Shown: positions 18,275 to 27,929, counted from the stretch's first letter. The stretch is 64,000 nt of DNA from Desulfosporosinus sp. HMP52 (GCF_000765145.1 NZ_JMGA01000011.1:27151-91150), one strand, 5' to 3'. A program made the numbers and translations. Notes: generated by a model from the sequence alone, not told the origin.

Positions 18275-19087
18275 ATGATTATTATCGGAGAAAAAATTAA
18301 TGGAACAATCCCGAGTGTTAAGAAAGCCATAGAGCAAAAGGATGAAGAGTTTATTCGTGACCTGGCCCTACGGCAGACGGAAGCAGGTGCAGATTATCTT
18401 GATATCTGTGCCAGCACTTCACCGGAAATAGAAGAAGAAACTTTAATATGGCTTATGCACATTGTGCAGAATGCTGTGGATACGCCCCTTTGTATTGATA
18501 GCCCTAATCCACTGATTATTGAGAAAGTTTTTCCCTATGCTAAGCGACCAGGATTAATAAACTCGGTATCTGAGGAAGGGGGGAAATGTGAAATAATTTA
18601 CCCCATCATTAAAGGCACAAAATGGGAAGTTATTGCCTTAACTTGTGATAATAGGGGTATCCCTAAAGACACTCGAACAAGGGTGGTAATTACTGAGGTC
18701 ATGGTTGAAAAAGCCCTTAAATATGATATAACTCCTGACCGAATCCATATTGATCCCCTTGTGATGGCCCTATCCGCAGATAATCAGTCTCTAGTAAACT
18801 TTGTGGAGACCTTAAAGGAAGTAAAATCCTTATTTCCTACAATTAAAGTAACTTCAGGTTTGAGTAATATATCCTTTGGAGCACCTTTAAGAAAAGTCAT
18901 TAATCAACACTTCTTAACCTTGGCAATGTATGCAGGAATGGATTCAGCCATCCTAGATCCCTGTAACCGAGATATAGTGACGACTTTGTATGTAACAGAT
19001 GCTTTAATGGGAAAGGACCGCTTTTGCAGAAATTACTTGAATGCTTACCGTAAAAACAAGATTGGTCCTGTAAAAGTACAAGAATAA
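18275..19087 (+). CDS. Methyltetrahydrofolate:corrinoid methyltransferase (MtgA-like)
   Basis: About 270 residues forming a pterin-binding TIM barrel related to dihydropteroate synthase: MIIIGEKINGTIPSVKKAI, GADYLDICAST, PLCIDSPNP, GLINSVSEEGGK, VTSGLSNISFGAP. Enzymes of this group (MtgA, MtvA, AcsE relatives) move the methyl group between the corrinoid protein and tetrahydrofolate. The ATG at 18275 is chosen because GGGGAGGG lies 8-9 bases before it; the ATG at 18218 falls inside the promoter. It has its own operator-bearing promoter. The substrate-specific name mtgA is not assigned because the methyl donor of the system is unknown. Confidence 0.88.
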   Translation: MIIIGEKINGTIPSVKKAIEQKDEEFIRDLALRQTEAGADYLDICASTSPEIEEETLIWLMHIVQNAVDTPLCIDSPNPLIIEKVFPYAKRPGLINSVSEEGGKCEIIYPIIKGTKWEVIALTCDNRGIPKDTRTRVVITEVMVEKALKYDITPDRIHIDPLVMALSADNQSLVNFVETLKEVKSLFPTIKVTSGLSNISFGAPLRKVINQHFLTLAMYAGMDSAILDPCNRDIVTTLYVTDALMGKDRFCRNYLNAYRKNKIGPVKVQE

Positions 19088-19107
19088 GACTGGGCGGAAG
19101 AATTTTT

Positions 19108-19136
19108 TTGCAACCAACTTGTATATACAGATAAAT
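19108..19136 (+). promoter_or_regulatory. Promoter with TGTATATACA operator in the spacer, corrinoid operon 2
   Basis: TTGCAA (19108-19113), 17-bp spacer, ATAAAT (19131-19136). The perfect palindrome TGTATATACA (19120-19129) sits between -35 and -10, a classical repression site. The leader to the gene start at 19234 is about 90 bases and shows no clear riboswitch. Confidence 0.65.
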
Positions 19137-19233
19137 AATGGTGTATCTAAGAGTACTTTTTCTCCCGATGGAACAACACCATACTATACAACATTTTAAA
19201 GAGACGATTTAACTAATTAGAGGAGGTTTCATC

Positions 19234-19872
19234 ATGATCGATTTACAGGCACTAACTCAAGCAGTAGGAGACCTTGACGAAAAAACTATCATAACCATGA
19301 TTGAGGACTTTGTAGCGACAAACCCCAGCGGTGAAGAGGCACAAAAGATTGTTTTTGCCTGCCAGCAAGGCATGGGGATCGTCGGAGAGTTGTTCGAAAA
19401 AAATGAGTACTATGTGGGCGACTTGATTTTTGCCGGAGAATTGCTATCCAAGACTATTGATCTGTTAAAACCTGTCCTAAACGATGTAGCCACGGAAAAA
19501 GTAGGATCTATTGTCATTGGTACCGTTCAAGGAGATTTACACGACATTGGAAAAAATATTTTTGGCAGTATGGCCGAGGCTGCTGGTTTTGACGTATACG
19601 AATTAGGGGTTGACGTATCTCCAAGTGCATTTGTTGAGAAAGTAAAAGAAGTTAAGCCACAAATTGTCGGGATGAGCGGGGTTTTGACCCTGGCGATTGA
19701 TTCTATGAAAGAAACAGTCAAGGCCATCACGGAAGCAGGTTTAAGGGATAGTGTAAAGATCATTATTGGTGGAAATCCTGTCAATGAAGATGCCTGTAAA
19801 CAAATCGGCGCAGATGCTTTTACTACAAACGCCGCAGAAGGGCTGAAAACTTGTCAAGGGTGGGTGAGTTAA
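19234..19872 (+). CDS. Corrinoid (cobalamin-binding) methyl carrier protein 2
   Basis: 212 residues with the same layout as the 14.8-kb protein: helical cap (residues 1-88), then GTVQGDLHDIGKNIFG with Asp101-x-His103, VGMSGVLTLAID and IIIGGNPVNED. AGGAGG lies at good distance before the ATG. One base separates its stop from the start of the UroD-family methyltransferase, so the two are surely a working pair: the methyltransferase loads the methyl group of the substrate onto this protein. The two corrinoid proteins differ clearly in sequence, so they are not a recent duplication. Confidence 0.94.
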   Translation: MIDLQALTQAVGDLDEKTIITMIEDFVATNPSGEEAQKIVFACQQGMGIVGELFEKNEYYVGDLIFAGELLSKTIDLLKPVLNDVATEKVGSIVIGTVQGDLHDIGKNIFGSMAEAAGFDVYELGVDVSPSAFVEKVKEVKPQIVGMSGVLTLAIDSMKETVKAITEAGLRDSVKIIIGGNPVNEDACKQIGADAFTTNAAEGLKTCQGWVS

Positions 19873-19873
19873 G

Positions 19874-21028
19874 ATGACTGATGCCATAGCAAGGACAAAT
19901 GAACGAAACCAATTATTTAAAGATCTGTTCAGTGGAAACACTCCCAAAAGAGTACCGATTAGTAATCCTGCAACTCAGGACTTTGCAATTCAGTATGCGG
20001 GGTTGGACTTAGCTGAATGTCAATGGGATTTAACAAAGTTAGAGCCAGTCTACGATAAGTTTTGTCAAGATTTCTATACTGACACCTATCCTGGCGGTTC
20101 GATCAGAATTCCCTCCCATTATCAAATTTTAGGCTCTACTCCTATTGTCATGAGTTCCAGCGGATTCATGCAGCATCCGGATGTGGTTGGCATGTTGGCT
20201 GAGGAATACGACGAGTTTATTGCCTCCCCTTACGACTGTATAGTCGAAACCATTTTGCCCAGATTGTACACGGAGTTTAACGGGCCTCCCGGAAAAGTGG
20301 CAATGGCCTTAGCCAAAGCAATGAAGGCTCAAGCCGACGATCTAGCTTCATTAGGAGCAATAAGAGCAAAAATGAACGCAAAATATGGTTTTGCTACTAT
20401 GGTTGGTGCTTTGACAGAAGCTCCCTTTGACTTTATGTCTGATTTTCTTAGAAGCTTTAAAGGGATTTCAGGGGATGTTCGCCGGTATCCGGATAAAGTT
20501 GCGGCTGCTTGTGAAGCAGTACTGCCCCTAATGATTAAAAAAGGTACGCTGCCGAACCCTTCTATGTTAGGCTACACCTTTGTTCCCCTTCACATGGCTC
20601 CCTATTTGCGGGAAAAGGACTTTGCTGCCTTATACTGGCCAACCTTTAAAAAGATGGTGGAAACCTTGGCTGGGATGGGACAAAGTGTCCAATTATTTGT
20701 GGAACAAGATTGGATGAGATACATCGACTACCTATATGAATTGCCGGAAAATACCATCATGAGGTTTGAATACGGAGATCCGAAACTTATTAAAGAAAAG
20801 CTCGGTAAAAAGCACATTATTTCGGGACTCTATCCTGTGACATTGCTGCAAACCGGGACAAAGCAACAGTGTGTAGATAAAGCCAAGGAATTATTGGATA
20901 TACTCGCTCCTGGCGGAAGATATTGGTGGCAGGCGGATAAGAGCATTATCCATTTGGATATCAATGGTCCGGTAGTAGAAAATCTCAGAGCTGTCTTGGA
21001 CTATGTGCATGAAAACGGAACCTACTAA
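19874..21028 (+). CDS. UroD/MtaA-CmuA family methyltransferase
   Basis: 384 residues of the uroporphyrinogen decarboxylase superfamily, whose members beside corrinoid proteins act as methyltransferases. Visible family stretches include RNQLFKDLFSGNTPKRVPIS, the central FVPLHMAPYLREKDF and MRFEYGDPKLIKEKLGKKH. The HxC..C zinc site of MtaA-type enzymes is not seen, so substrate activation may differ. It is tightly coupled to the corrinoid gene upstream. It is most likely the substrate-specific enzyme of the system; an O-methyl or N-methyl compound is possible and cannot be decided from sequence. Confidence 0.85.
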   Translation: MTDAIARTNERNQLFKDLFSGNTPKRVPISNPATQDFAIQYAGLDLAECQWDLTKLEPVYDKFCQDFYTDTYPGGSIRIPSHYQILGSTPIVMSSSGFMQHPDVVGMLAEEYDEFIASPYDCIVETILPRLYTEFNGPPGKVAMALAKAMKAQADDLASLGAIRAKMNAKYGFATMVGALTEAPFDFMSDFLRSFKGISGDVRRYPDKVAAACEAVLPLMIKKGTLPNPSMLGYTFVPLHMAPYLREKDFAALYWPTFKKMVETLAGMGQSVQLFVEQDWMRYIDYLYELPENTIMRFEYGDPKLIKEKLGKKHIISGLYPVTLLQTGTKQQCVDKAKELLDILAPGGRYWWQADKSIIHLDINGPVVENLRAVLDYVHENGTY

Positions 21029-21048
21029 CCTTGAAAGGAGAGGATGAA

Positions 21049-21192
21049 ATGGATACCAAATACTACACAACCTGGGAAGAATATTTGGCAGAACATCCGG
21101 AATTAGAGGGAAAACCTGAACAAGCGATCGCGCCAAAAATTGTGAAATATGAAGACGCAATGTTTACTTTTATTATGGATTTGTTATTGTAG
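21049..21192 (+). CDS. Small 47-residue protein in the methyltransferase operon
   Basis: An ORF of 47 codons starting MDTKYYTTWEEYLAEHPELE and ending in MDLLL. AAAGGAGAGGATGAA, an excellent ribosome binding site, precedes its ATG, and it begins 20 bases after the methyltransferase stop. It is acidic, rich in aromatic residues near the start, and has no signal peptide or membrane helix. Translation signals and position support a real gene. I do not recognise a family; a small partner or stabilising subunit of the methyltransferase is possible. Confidence 0.65.
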   Translation: MDTKYYTTWEEYLAEHPELEGKPEQAIAPKIVKYEDAMFTFIMDLLL

Positions 21193-21211
21193 GTCTTTAA
21201 TGAAGTGTTAT

Positions 21212-21286
21212 AGGGCAACACTGTACCTCGTAAAATCATTGCACTAAGCTGCAAAGAAATACTAAATCGAGGACGGAGGTTGCCCT
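21212..21286 (+). other. Structured 3' region, nested inverted repeats
   Basis: AGGGCAAC (21212-21219) pairs with GTTGCCCT (21279-21286), and inside it CCTCG (21226-21230) pairs with CGAGG (21268-21272). It closes the operon and may be a large terminator-like or regulatory fold before the transporter gene. Confidence 0.45.
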
Positions 21287-21413
21287 CCATTTAACCCCGT
21301 ATATTTCTGAATATTCCCAGTTGGGAAACAAATCTGAGTTTTAAACAGAAGGGAGTAAGGTTTACGGAAGATAAGAGATAGTAAAAAGAAATGATTTGAG
21401 AGGAGATTTTACT

Positions 21414-22769
21414 ATGGAAAAGGGATTAAAGAAGTCCGTTATCAATCTTTACGGATTACCATCTTTCGGATTTCAGTTATTCGTCAATATGGAAGTGTTC
21501 TATTTTGCGGCGTTTCTAACTGATTTTGCTAAGCTCCCTATGGCCCTGGTCGGCACTGTCTTATTGATTACCAGTATCTGTGATATTCTGTGGGTTCCTA
21601 CAGCCGGAGTCCTTTTGGAAAAGAGCAATATGAGATGGGGTAAATATCGTTCCTGGTTGCTTGTGGGTCCACCCTTTGCGGCTTTGTTCTTCATTTTACA
21701 GTTTTCTAAAATCGGCTCCCCAACAATCAATGCTATTATCATTACCATCGGATTCGCAGTCAGTCACTTAATTTGGAATATTTTCTACGCCGGGCATGTG
21801 GCCTTAAACTCGTCAATGACAACAGTCCGAGAAGAAAGAATCGCCATGTCAACGAATAGAGGGATGTTTAATTCTCTAGGTGCTATTGCATTTTCTTTAA
21901 TTGGTATGAAGATGATCCTGTCACTTGGTAAAGGCAATCCTGCCATGGGATATACCCTTACCGTAGTAATTACAGGTGCTGTCATGATTGCTTGTTATTA
22001 TACCTTGTTCTTTATGACCAAAGACTATGCTTTTCATGGAACTTCTGTTCAAACAGGTCAAATTGAAAAGAAAATGTCCATTGGCGAAATGTTGAAACAG
22101 ATCATCGTCAATCCGCCGCTTATTGGCTTGATGTTAGGTGAAATTGGAAGATATTTAGGCAGGTTTGTTATCTTTGGCTTAGCGTTCTATTACTTTAAAT
22201 ACGTAGTTAATAATCTGGCCGTTATTGCTGTTTTCATGACTGGGCTAAACGTAGTAACTTTCGTCGGGGCCTTGATTGCTAACCCACTTGCCAAAAAATT
22301 CGGCGAGAGAAATACCTACATTTTATCCCTCTCAATCTTTATAGTGGGGCTGTTGGCTGTCTGGGCTTTACCTATGAATTATATCTCCTTCATGGTCATT
22401 ATGTTCATTGCCTATTTGGGATACGGCATGCCTGATGCCTTAGGTGTAGTTATGTATTCATCTACCGTTGACTACGGTGAATGGAAAACAGGTAAGAATG
22501 CCAGAGGATTCATCATGTCCTTAATCAATTTCCCGATCAAAGTAGCAATTCTTGTCAGAAGCGTCATAATCACGGGTGTACTTGCCGGAGCAGGATATGT
22601 TGCCAATATGGAGGCAACACCTTTACTGGTAGAATCTATAAAGAATGGATTAACCCTAATCCCTGCAGTCATCATGTTAGTAGCATTAATCCTCATCACT
22701 CTTCTTTTCAGAATTACTCCTAAAAGCCTTGCTGAAATGCAAAATGAGATCGCGGCTAGAAAGGCATAG
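21414..22769 (+). CDS. MFS transporter, glycoside-pentoside-hexuronide (GPH) cation symporter type
   Basis: About 451 residues with 12 hydrophobic segments. Features of the GPH/MelB branch are the N-terminal DILWVPTAGVLLEKSNMRWGKYR loop and the later STVDYGEWKTGKNARGF. Such carriers take up small solutes with a cation. AGGAG lies 8 bases before the ATG at 21414, which is why the earlier TTG is rejected. Placement directly after the methyltransferase operon suggests that it imports the methylated substrate, by context only. Confidence 0.87.
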   Translation: MEKGLKKSVINLYGLPSFGFQLFVNMEVFYFAAFLTDFAKLPMALVGTVLLITSICDILWVPTAGVLLEKSNMRWGKYRSWLLVGPPFAALFFILQFSKIGSPTINAIIITIGFAVSHLIWNIFYAGHVALNSSMTTVREERIAMSTNRGMFNSLGAIAFSLIGMKMILSLGKGNPAMGYTLTVVITGAVMIACYYTLFFMTKDYAFHGTSVQTGQIEKKMSIGEMLKQIIVNPPLIGLMLGEIGRYLGRFVIFGLAFYYFKYVVNNLAVIAVFMTGLNVVTFVGALIANPLAKKFGERNTYILSLSIFIVGLLAVWALPMNYISFMVIMFIAYLGYGMPDALGVVMYSSTVDYGEWKTGKNARGFIMSLINFPIKVAILVRSVIITGVLAGAGYVANMEATPLLVESIKNGLTLIPAVIMLVALILITLLFRITPKSLAEMQNEIAARKA

Positions 22770-22807
22770 ACTGACTCCTAAGTTAGGTCTAATGAGTCTC
22801 AAAAATT

Positions 22808-22835
22808 AAGAGAGATGACATGCTTCATCTCTCTT
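22808..22835 (+). terminator. Terminator after the GPH transporter
   Basis: A perfect 11-bp stem (AAGAGAGATGA, 22808-22818, with 22825-22835) followed by TCCTCTT. The rest of the gap to 23018 holds no feature I can name. Confidence 0.75.
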
Positions 22836-23018
22836 TCCTCTTAAAGCTTGGACAGTAGAGACTAAAGGAAATGGCTGTTACAACTGATGAAATTTTCTCA
22901 GTTTCTAAGCATTTGTAAGATTTTGCTGAGGTTCAAACAGTTGAGGAACTAATCACTCAGAAGAAGATATAACTACTTCTTACCTATTAAGAATGGATTA
23001 TAGGAGGAGATGGTTAAA

Positions 23019-24443
23019 ATGGCGGTGCTTAAAGAGAAGGGCTGGCAAAAGTATCACACGATTTGGATCATGCTCTTTATTGGTTGGGTAGTATCCTATG
23101 CTGACCGAACATTGACTGGCCCGGTGGTTACTTGGATGATTGCCAATAACGTTGGTTTTTTAGAAGCTGCCAGTAACCCTCATGCCCTGGGTGGACTGTT
23201 GGGAAGCTTATTTTTCGCCGGATATATGCTGACCCAATTTCCAGGAGGGTACTTTGGGGATAAATATGGTTATAGGACAATCGTCGTTATCAGTATCTTT
23301 TGGGCTGGTATCACCACCCTATTGACGGGCTTAACCGGTGGCTTGGTGGCATTTATTGCCTTGAGGGTTTTCACTGGACTTGGCGAAGGAGTTCTCTACT
23401 CAAATGACCGCTCCCTGGTTGCCGAGGTGACTCCGCCCAATAAGCTGGGCTTGGGTATGGGAGTAGTAATGGGCGGACTTACTGTGGGCTTGTCGGGAGC
23501 CTTGGTAGGGACAGTATACTTAATTGAGTTAGCTCAACCGGTGATGGGTGTCAACGCTTGGAAAGCCCCTTTTCTTATCTTGGGAACAGTTACAATTATT
23601 GCAGCAGTCTTTATCCGTCAGGCTCTAAAGCCTCAAGGAAATTTAGGGTCAGAGAATTTTGGCAAGGCCTTATTCAACTTGCTAAAATATGCCCTTGTCT
23701 TCTTGGTAGCGATTATGGCTGTTTATTTTATCACAGATGCTATGCATTTAAATGATGTGATGATTGCAGTTATCCTAACCTGTTTAGCCTTTGTCTTAAT
23801 TGCTTTTATCTTTATCAGGAAAGGCAATGAAGTCAACCCGATTTTAAAGGACAAAAACCTTGTGCTTATCTATGTCTCCTATATTGCGGTGTTATGGCAT
23901 CTCTGGTTTTATGGTTTTTGGGGAGGAGCTGTAATCAAGGATTTTGGTGGCGGTACTCTGGCATCTGCCCTCTTGGTTATCTCCTTTAACGCTATTGCTG
24001 GAGTAATCGGTTTTCCTTTAGGGGGAAAGATTTCTGATATGGTAGCCCATAAACCCAATGGTCGCCGCAATGTCTTAATCGGTATGGAAGCTCTATTGAC
24101 GGTGTTTATCTTTGTTTTTGCTGCCTATGTCATGTCCGGAAGAAATGATATGGTTGTCCAATCGATTATTCTCTTTGTTTCAGGTTTAATCTTTTTTGCT
24201 TTACAAGCAGTTGCTCACGCTCTTACTTCAGAAATTGCTCCCGTTCATTTGCGGGGAGCTGCTTTTGGAATGCTGAATCTTGTATCGGAAATAGGAGCCG
24301 TATTATCTCCAGTGATTTCGGGAGCAATTCGAGATAGTACAGGAAGTTGGGGAACCCCCTTAATTTTGGACGGCGTTTTAATGGGAATCAGCTGCATCAT
24401 GATTATGGGAGTAAGTACAAAACTCGCGAGTAATAAGGAGTAA
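23019..24443 (+). CDS. MFS transporter, anion:cation symporter (ACS)-like
   Basis: About 474 residues with 12 membrane segments. The N-terminus (WIMLFIGWVVSYADRTLTGPVV) and the loop GYFGDKYGYRTIV, a variant of the GxxxDRxGR MFS motif, resemble the phthalate/hexuronate ACS branch, which carries organic anions. The ATG at 23019 is preferred because AGGAGG at 23002-23007 is too close to the ATG at 23010. It is the second transporter beside the methyltransfer cluster and could import an acidic methoxylated compound or export the demethylated product; both are inference. Confidence 0.85.
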   Translation: MAVLKEKGWQKYHTIWIMLFIGWVVSYADRTLTGPVVTWMIANNVGFLEAASNPHALGGLLGSLFFAGYMLTQFPGGYFGDKYGYRTIVVISIFWAGITTLLTGLTGGLVAFIALRVFTGLGEGVLYSNDRSLVAEVTPPNKLGLGMGVVMGGLTVGLSGALVGTVYLIELAQPVMGVNAWKAPFLILGTVTIIAAVFIRQALKPQGNLGSENFGKALFNLLKYALVFLVAIMAVYFITDAMHLNDVMIAVILTCLAFVLIAFIFIRKGNEVNPILKDKNLVLIYVSYIAVLWHLWFYGFWGGAVIKDFGGGTLASALLVISFNAIAGVIGFPLGGKISDMVAHKPNGRRNVLIGMEALLTVFIFVFAAYVMSGRNDMVVQSIILFVSGLIFFALQAVAHALTSEIAPVHLRGAAFGMLNLVSEIGAVLSPVISGAIRDSTGSWGTPLILDGVLMGISCIMIMGVSTKLASNKE

Positions 24444-24509
24444 ATAAGGTGTATCTCGGTGTGTTGGTATCTGAATAAAAATAATTAAGCAAGAATAGGA
24501 GAATGCAAC

Positions 24510-26180
24510 ATGAAAAGTGACATCGAAATCGCCCAAGCAGCAGTAATGAAACCAATCCTGGAGATCGCCAAAAACCTTGACTTAAAAGACGATGAGGTAG
24601 AGTTATATGGCAAGTATAAAGCCAAAATCAATTTAAGTGTTTGGAACCGCTTAAAAGATAAGCCCAATGGCAAGCTCATCTTAGTTACCGCAATTAATCC
24701 TACCCCCGCCGGAGAAGGTAAAACGACAACTACAGTAGGATTAGGGCAAGCACTCTCGAAAATGGGCAAGAAGGCAATGATTGCGGTACGGGAACCATCT
24801 CTAGGGCCGTGTTTCGGAGTTAAAGGCGGAGCGGCTGGAGGCGGATATGCTCAAGTTGTGCCTATGGAAGATATTAATCTCCATTTCACGGGAGATTTTC
24901 ATGCCATTACTTCAGCCCATAGTCTCTTAGCAGCGATGCTGGACAACAGTATTCAACAAGGAAATCCTTTAAATATTGATCCGCGGCAAGTGGTTTTCCG
25001 TCGTGTTGTGGATATGAATGACCGCGCCTTACGTAAAATTGTCATGGGCTTAGGGGGCAAGATGGAAGGAGTACCCCGTGAAAGCGGGTATGACATTACA
25101 GTAGCCTCGGAGGTCATGGCCATTCTCTGCTTGGCAAAGGACCTTATGGATCTCAAAGAACGATTTGGCAAGATTGTCGTAGCTTATACCTATGAAGGAG
25201 AACCTGTAACCGCTCATGATTTAGAAGCGGAAGGAGCCATGGCGCTTCTCATGAAAGATGCAATTAAACCAAATCTTGTCCAAACTTTAGAAAATACCCC
25301 AGTCTTTATTCATGGCGGACCGTTTGCCAATATTGCCCACGGGTGTAATAGCATCATGGCCACAAAACTTGGTCTAAAACTGGCAGATTATCTGGTCACA
25401 GAAGCCGGTTTTGGAGCAGACCTGGGGGCAGAAAAGTTTTTTGATCTAAAATGCCGTTATGGTGGCTTGAAACCTGAGGCTGTTGTCATTGTGGCAACTG
25501 TTCGGGCCTTAAAGATGAACGGCGGCCTGGCTAAAGATCAATTAGGTACAGAAGACTTGGGAGCCTTGGCACGAGGGGTAGTCAATCTCGAAAAACACAT
25601 TGAAAACATGGCGAAATTCGGTGTGCCAGCGGTTGTGGCTATCAATAGATTCCCAACAGATTCGGAAGCTGAACTAAACCTAGTTCGCGAGAGATGCCAG
25701 GAGTTAGGGGCAGAAGTTGCCCTTTCCGAAGTGTTTATGCGCGGTGGAGAAGGAGGCGTTGAGCTTGCTGAAACAGTCCTTTCCGTGCTCCAACGGGAAG
25801 AAGCTAAATTTAAGGTGCTCTATGAATTAGATTTGTCCATTGAAGAGAAAATCCAGAAAATAGCCAAAGATATTTATGGGGCAGATGGAGTTATCTTCGA
25901 TAAAGCTGCTCAAGCTTCTATGAAGAAATATGTGGAAATGGGTTATGGTAATTTGCCGATTTGCATGGCCAAGACTCAGTATTCTTTCACTGACGATCCC
26001 ACTCGCTTAGGCAGACCGACAGGTTTTACCATCACTGTTCGGGAATTGCGTCTTTCCGCCGGTGCCGGGTTCCTGGTTGCAGTTACAGGTACGATTATGA
26101 CCATGCCGGGATTACCAAAACGACCGGCAGCCACGAGAATGGATATTAATGCTGACGGAACAATTACAGGGTTGTTCTAA
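24510..26180 (+). CDS. fhs: Formate-tetrahydrofolate ligase
   Basis: 556 residues, full length for the family. Start [20 protein letters not shown], a P-loop [19 protein letters not shown] (Lys71), [20 protein letters not shown], and [16 protein letters not shown] near the C-terminus are diagnostic. The enzyme joins formate and THF with ATP to make 10-formyl-THF, or runs in reverse to gain ATP. In this setting it links methyl-THF from the corrinoid cluster to one-carbon oxidation or the Wood-Ljungdahl methyl branch. TAGGAGAATGCAAC precedes the ATG, and a hairpin follows. Confidence 0.97.
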   Translation: MKSDIEIAQAAVMKPILEIAKNLDLKDDEVELYGKYKAKINLSVWNRLKDKPNGKLILVTAINPTPAGEGKTTTTVGLGQALSKMGKKAMIAVREPSLGPCFGVKGGAAGGGYAQVVPMEDINLHFTGDFHAITSAHSLLAAMLDNSIQQGNPLNIDPRQVVFRRVVDMNDRALRKIVMGLGGKMEGVPRESGYDITVASEVMAILCLAKDLMDLKERFGKIVVAYTYEGEPVTAHDLEAEGAMALLMKDAIKPNLVQTLENTPVFIHGGPFANIAHGCNSIMATKLGLKLADYLVTEAGFGADLGAEKFFDLKCRYGGLKPEAVVIVATVRALKMNGGLAKDQLGTEDLGALARGVVNLEKHIENMAKFGVPAVVAINRFPTDSEAELNLVRERCQELGAEVALSEVFMRGGEGGVELAETVLSVLQREEAKFKVLYELDLSIEEKIQKIAKDIYGADGVIFDKAAQASMKKYVEMGYGNLPICMAKTQYSFTDDPTRLGRPTGFTITVRELRLSAGAGFLVAVTGTIMTMPGLPKRPAATRMDINADGTITGLF

Positions 26181-26259
26181 TCCTAGGTGCATTCGTAAGT
26201 TAACTCTTTTGTTTTATAATTAAAGTCCTCATTTCCTGACTTATAGAAGATAAAAGGAA

Positions 26260-26304
26260 AAAGGCCGCCGATACCTTTGTAACATAAGGAATTCGGCGGT
26301 CTTT
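26260..26304 (+). terminator. Terminator of fhs
   Basis: A stem with one G-T pair (AAAGGCCGCCGA, 26260-26271, with 26293-26304) and an inner CCTT/AAGG pairing, followed by TTTAAAAT. The following gap to 26500 shows nothing else. Confidence 0.75.
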
Positions 26305-26500
26305 AAAATGTCTCAGCATAAAAACAATTAAAGAATAACTAAGCTAATATGAGTGTACAATGACGCTAGAGTAATATCAGAAAAAGAGTAATTCCCCTAT
26401 GAGTCAACTAAGAATAGGAAAATAAACCTCCTGTGAGTTTTATCATTGTAAAATGCCAAAAAGAAGGATAAAGTGGAAAAAAGATTACGAGGTAACGAAT

Positions 26501-27088
26501 ATGACATTTCAACCGATAGACTATGCTTTTTTTCAACAACCTACCCTTAGCTTAGCTTCTGCTTTATTGGGGAAATTGCTAGTGAAGGAAACAGAGTTTG
26601 GCACAGCGTCGGGATGGATTGTAGAAACTGAAGCCTACATTGGACCGGAAGACCGGGCGGCCCATAGTTATGGCAACCGAAGGACTAAAAGAACTGAAGT
26701 AATGTTTGGACCACCTGGGTATGCCTACACTTATGTTATGCATACCCATTGTCTTATGAATGTAGTTAGTGGAGAAATCGGGTACCCAGAGGCGGTGTTA
26801 ATCAGAGCCCTGGAGCCCTGTTCCGGATTTGATCTGATGTATCAACGCCGGGGAAAAGTAAAAAAAGAACCGGAGTTAACAAATGGACCGGGAAAGTTAA
26901 CTAAATCTCTAGGTATAGTTAAGGAAGATTACGGGAGAGGGATGTTTGAGTATCCACTTTTTATAGCGGAAGGGAAAGAAGTAGGGTCCATTGCCGTAGG
27001 TCCAAGAATAGGTATTAATAACAGCAGAGAAGCCGTACACTATCCATGGCGTTTTTGGGTAGAGGGCAATCCCTTTGTATCTAAATAA
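26501..27088 (+). CDS. mpg: DNA-3-methyladenine glycosylase (AAG/MPG family)
   Basis: About 195 residues, the usual length. GWIVETEAYIGPEDRAAHS includes the catalytic Glu and the family signature; RTEVMFGPPGYAYTYVMH and NGPGKLTKSLGI complete it. The enzyme excises alkylated purines such as 3-methyladenine by flipping the base out of the helix. The ATG at 26501 with GAGGTAAC before it gives the normal N-terminus (MTFQPIDYAFFQ); an earlier ATG would add an atypical basic stretch. It is monocistronic. The gap 27089-27331 has no gene I can support. Confidence 0.93.
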   Translation: MTFQPIDYAFFQQPTLSLASALLGKLLVKETEFGTASGWIVETEAYIGPEDRAAHSYGNRRTKRTEVMFGPPGYAYTYVMHTHCLMNVVSGEIGYPEAVLIRALEPCSGFDLMYQRRGKVKKEPELTNGPGKLTKSLGIVKEDYGRGMFEYPLFIAEGKEVGSIAVGPRIGINNSREAVHYPWRFWVEGNPFVSK

Positions 27089-27331
27089 GGGACAATGGCC
27101 AAGGACCTGCAGAAGAAGGCGGACCTCCGGAAGACAGTGGAAGACCATAGGGCAAGGAGTAACAAGGGCTTGAAGGAGAAATCGCCGGTTTGTTGAATAT
27201 AGTGAGCATACCCGGATTACGAGTGAAAACAAAGGAATGGTTTGGATGTGTTGACGTTACTGGCACAAGTGCTTAGCAACGAGGATGCTTTAGGAATCAT
27301 GTCCGAATAATATTGGAGAGGAGTGTTAACC

Positions 27332-27880
27332 TTGAACAAATATGTTCTAAATGAGGCTGAAGTTGTCCTATTGGTCATCGATATCCAAGAAAAATTAGTT
27401 CCTGTGATGAAATACGGAGAAAAGGTTATTCAAAACACCAACACATTAATTTCCGTTGCCAAGAAATTAGGTATTCCTATCCTTGCCACAGAGCAATATC
27501 CTAAAGGCCTGGGGAAGACTGTTTCAGAGCTAAGTAGCCAACTCGAGGGATCGTTGACCTACGAAAAGATGACCTTTTCAGGTTGGACAAGTGAGGTAAC
27601 TTCGGCACTGAAGGGACTGGGACGAAAGAAAATCCTGATCACAGGAACGGAAACCCATGTTTGTGTTTTTCAAACGGTCAGGGATTTACTGGCCAATGGC
27701 TACCAGGTTTTCGTAGTGGGTGATGCGGTGTGTTCAAGAACTAAGGGGAATTATCTAAATGGATTATCCCTGATGTCCTCTATGGGAGCAGTAGTTACCA
27801 ACACAGAAACAGTCTTTTTTGATTTGATAAAGCAATCGGGTACACCTCTGTTCAAGGAACTCTCCAGACTGATAAAATGA
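27332..27880 (+). CDS. Isochorismatase-like cysteine hydrolase
   Basis: About 182 residues. VVLLVIDIQEKLVPVM holds the catalytic Asp, TEQYPKGLGKT the lysine-containing segment and ETHVCVFQTVRDLL the catalytic Cys after a His, the triad of the isochorismatase/nicotinamidase superfamily. It hydrolyses an amide, ester or vinyl ether; the substrate cannot be told. The TTG at 27332 is preferred because GGAGAGGAG lies 8 bases before it; the GTG at 27323 would overlap that site. It is monocistronic. Confidence 0.88.
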   Translation: MNKYVLNEAEVVLLVIDIQEKLVPVMKYGEKVIQNTNTLISVAKKLGIPILATEQYPKGLGKTVSELSSQLEGSLTYEKMTFSGWTSEVTSALKGLGRKKILITGTETHVCVFQTVRDLLANGYQVFVVGDAVCSRTKGNYLNGLSLMSSMGAVVTNTETVFFDLIKQSGTPLFKELSRLIK

Positions 27881-27929
27881 CGCTCCTTTTCAAGGGTGTT
27901 ATACTATACACATCGCAGTGAATGGGGCA

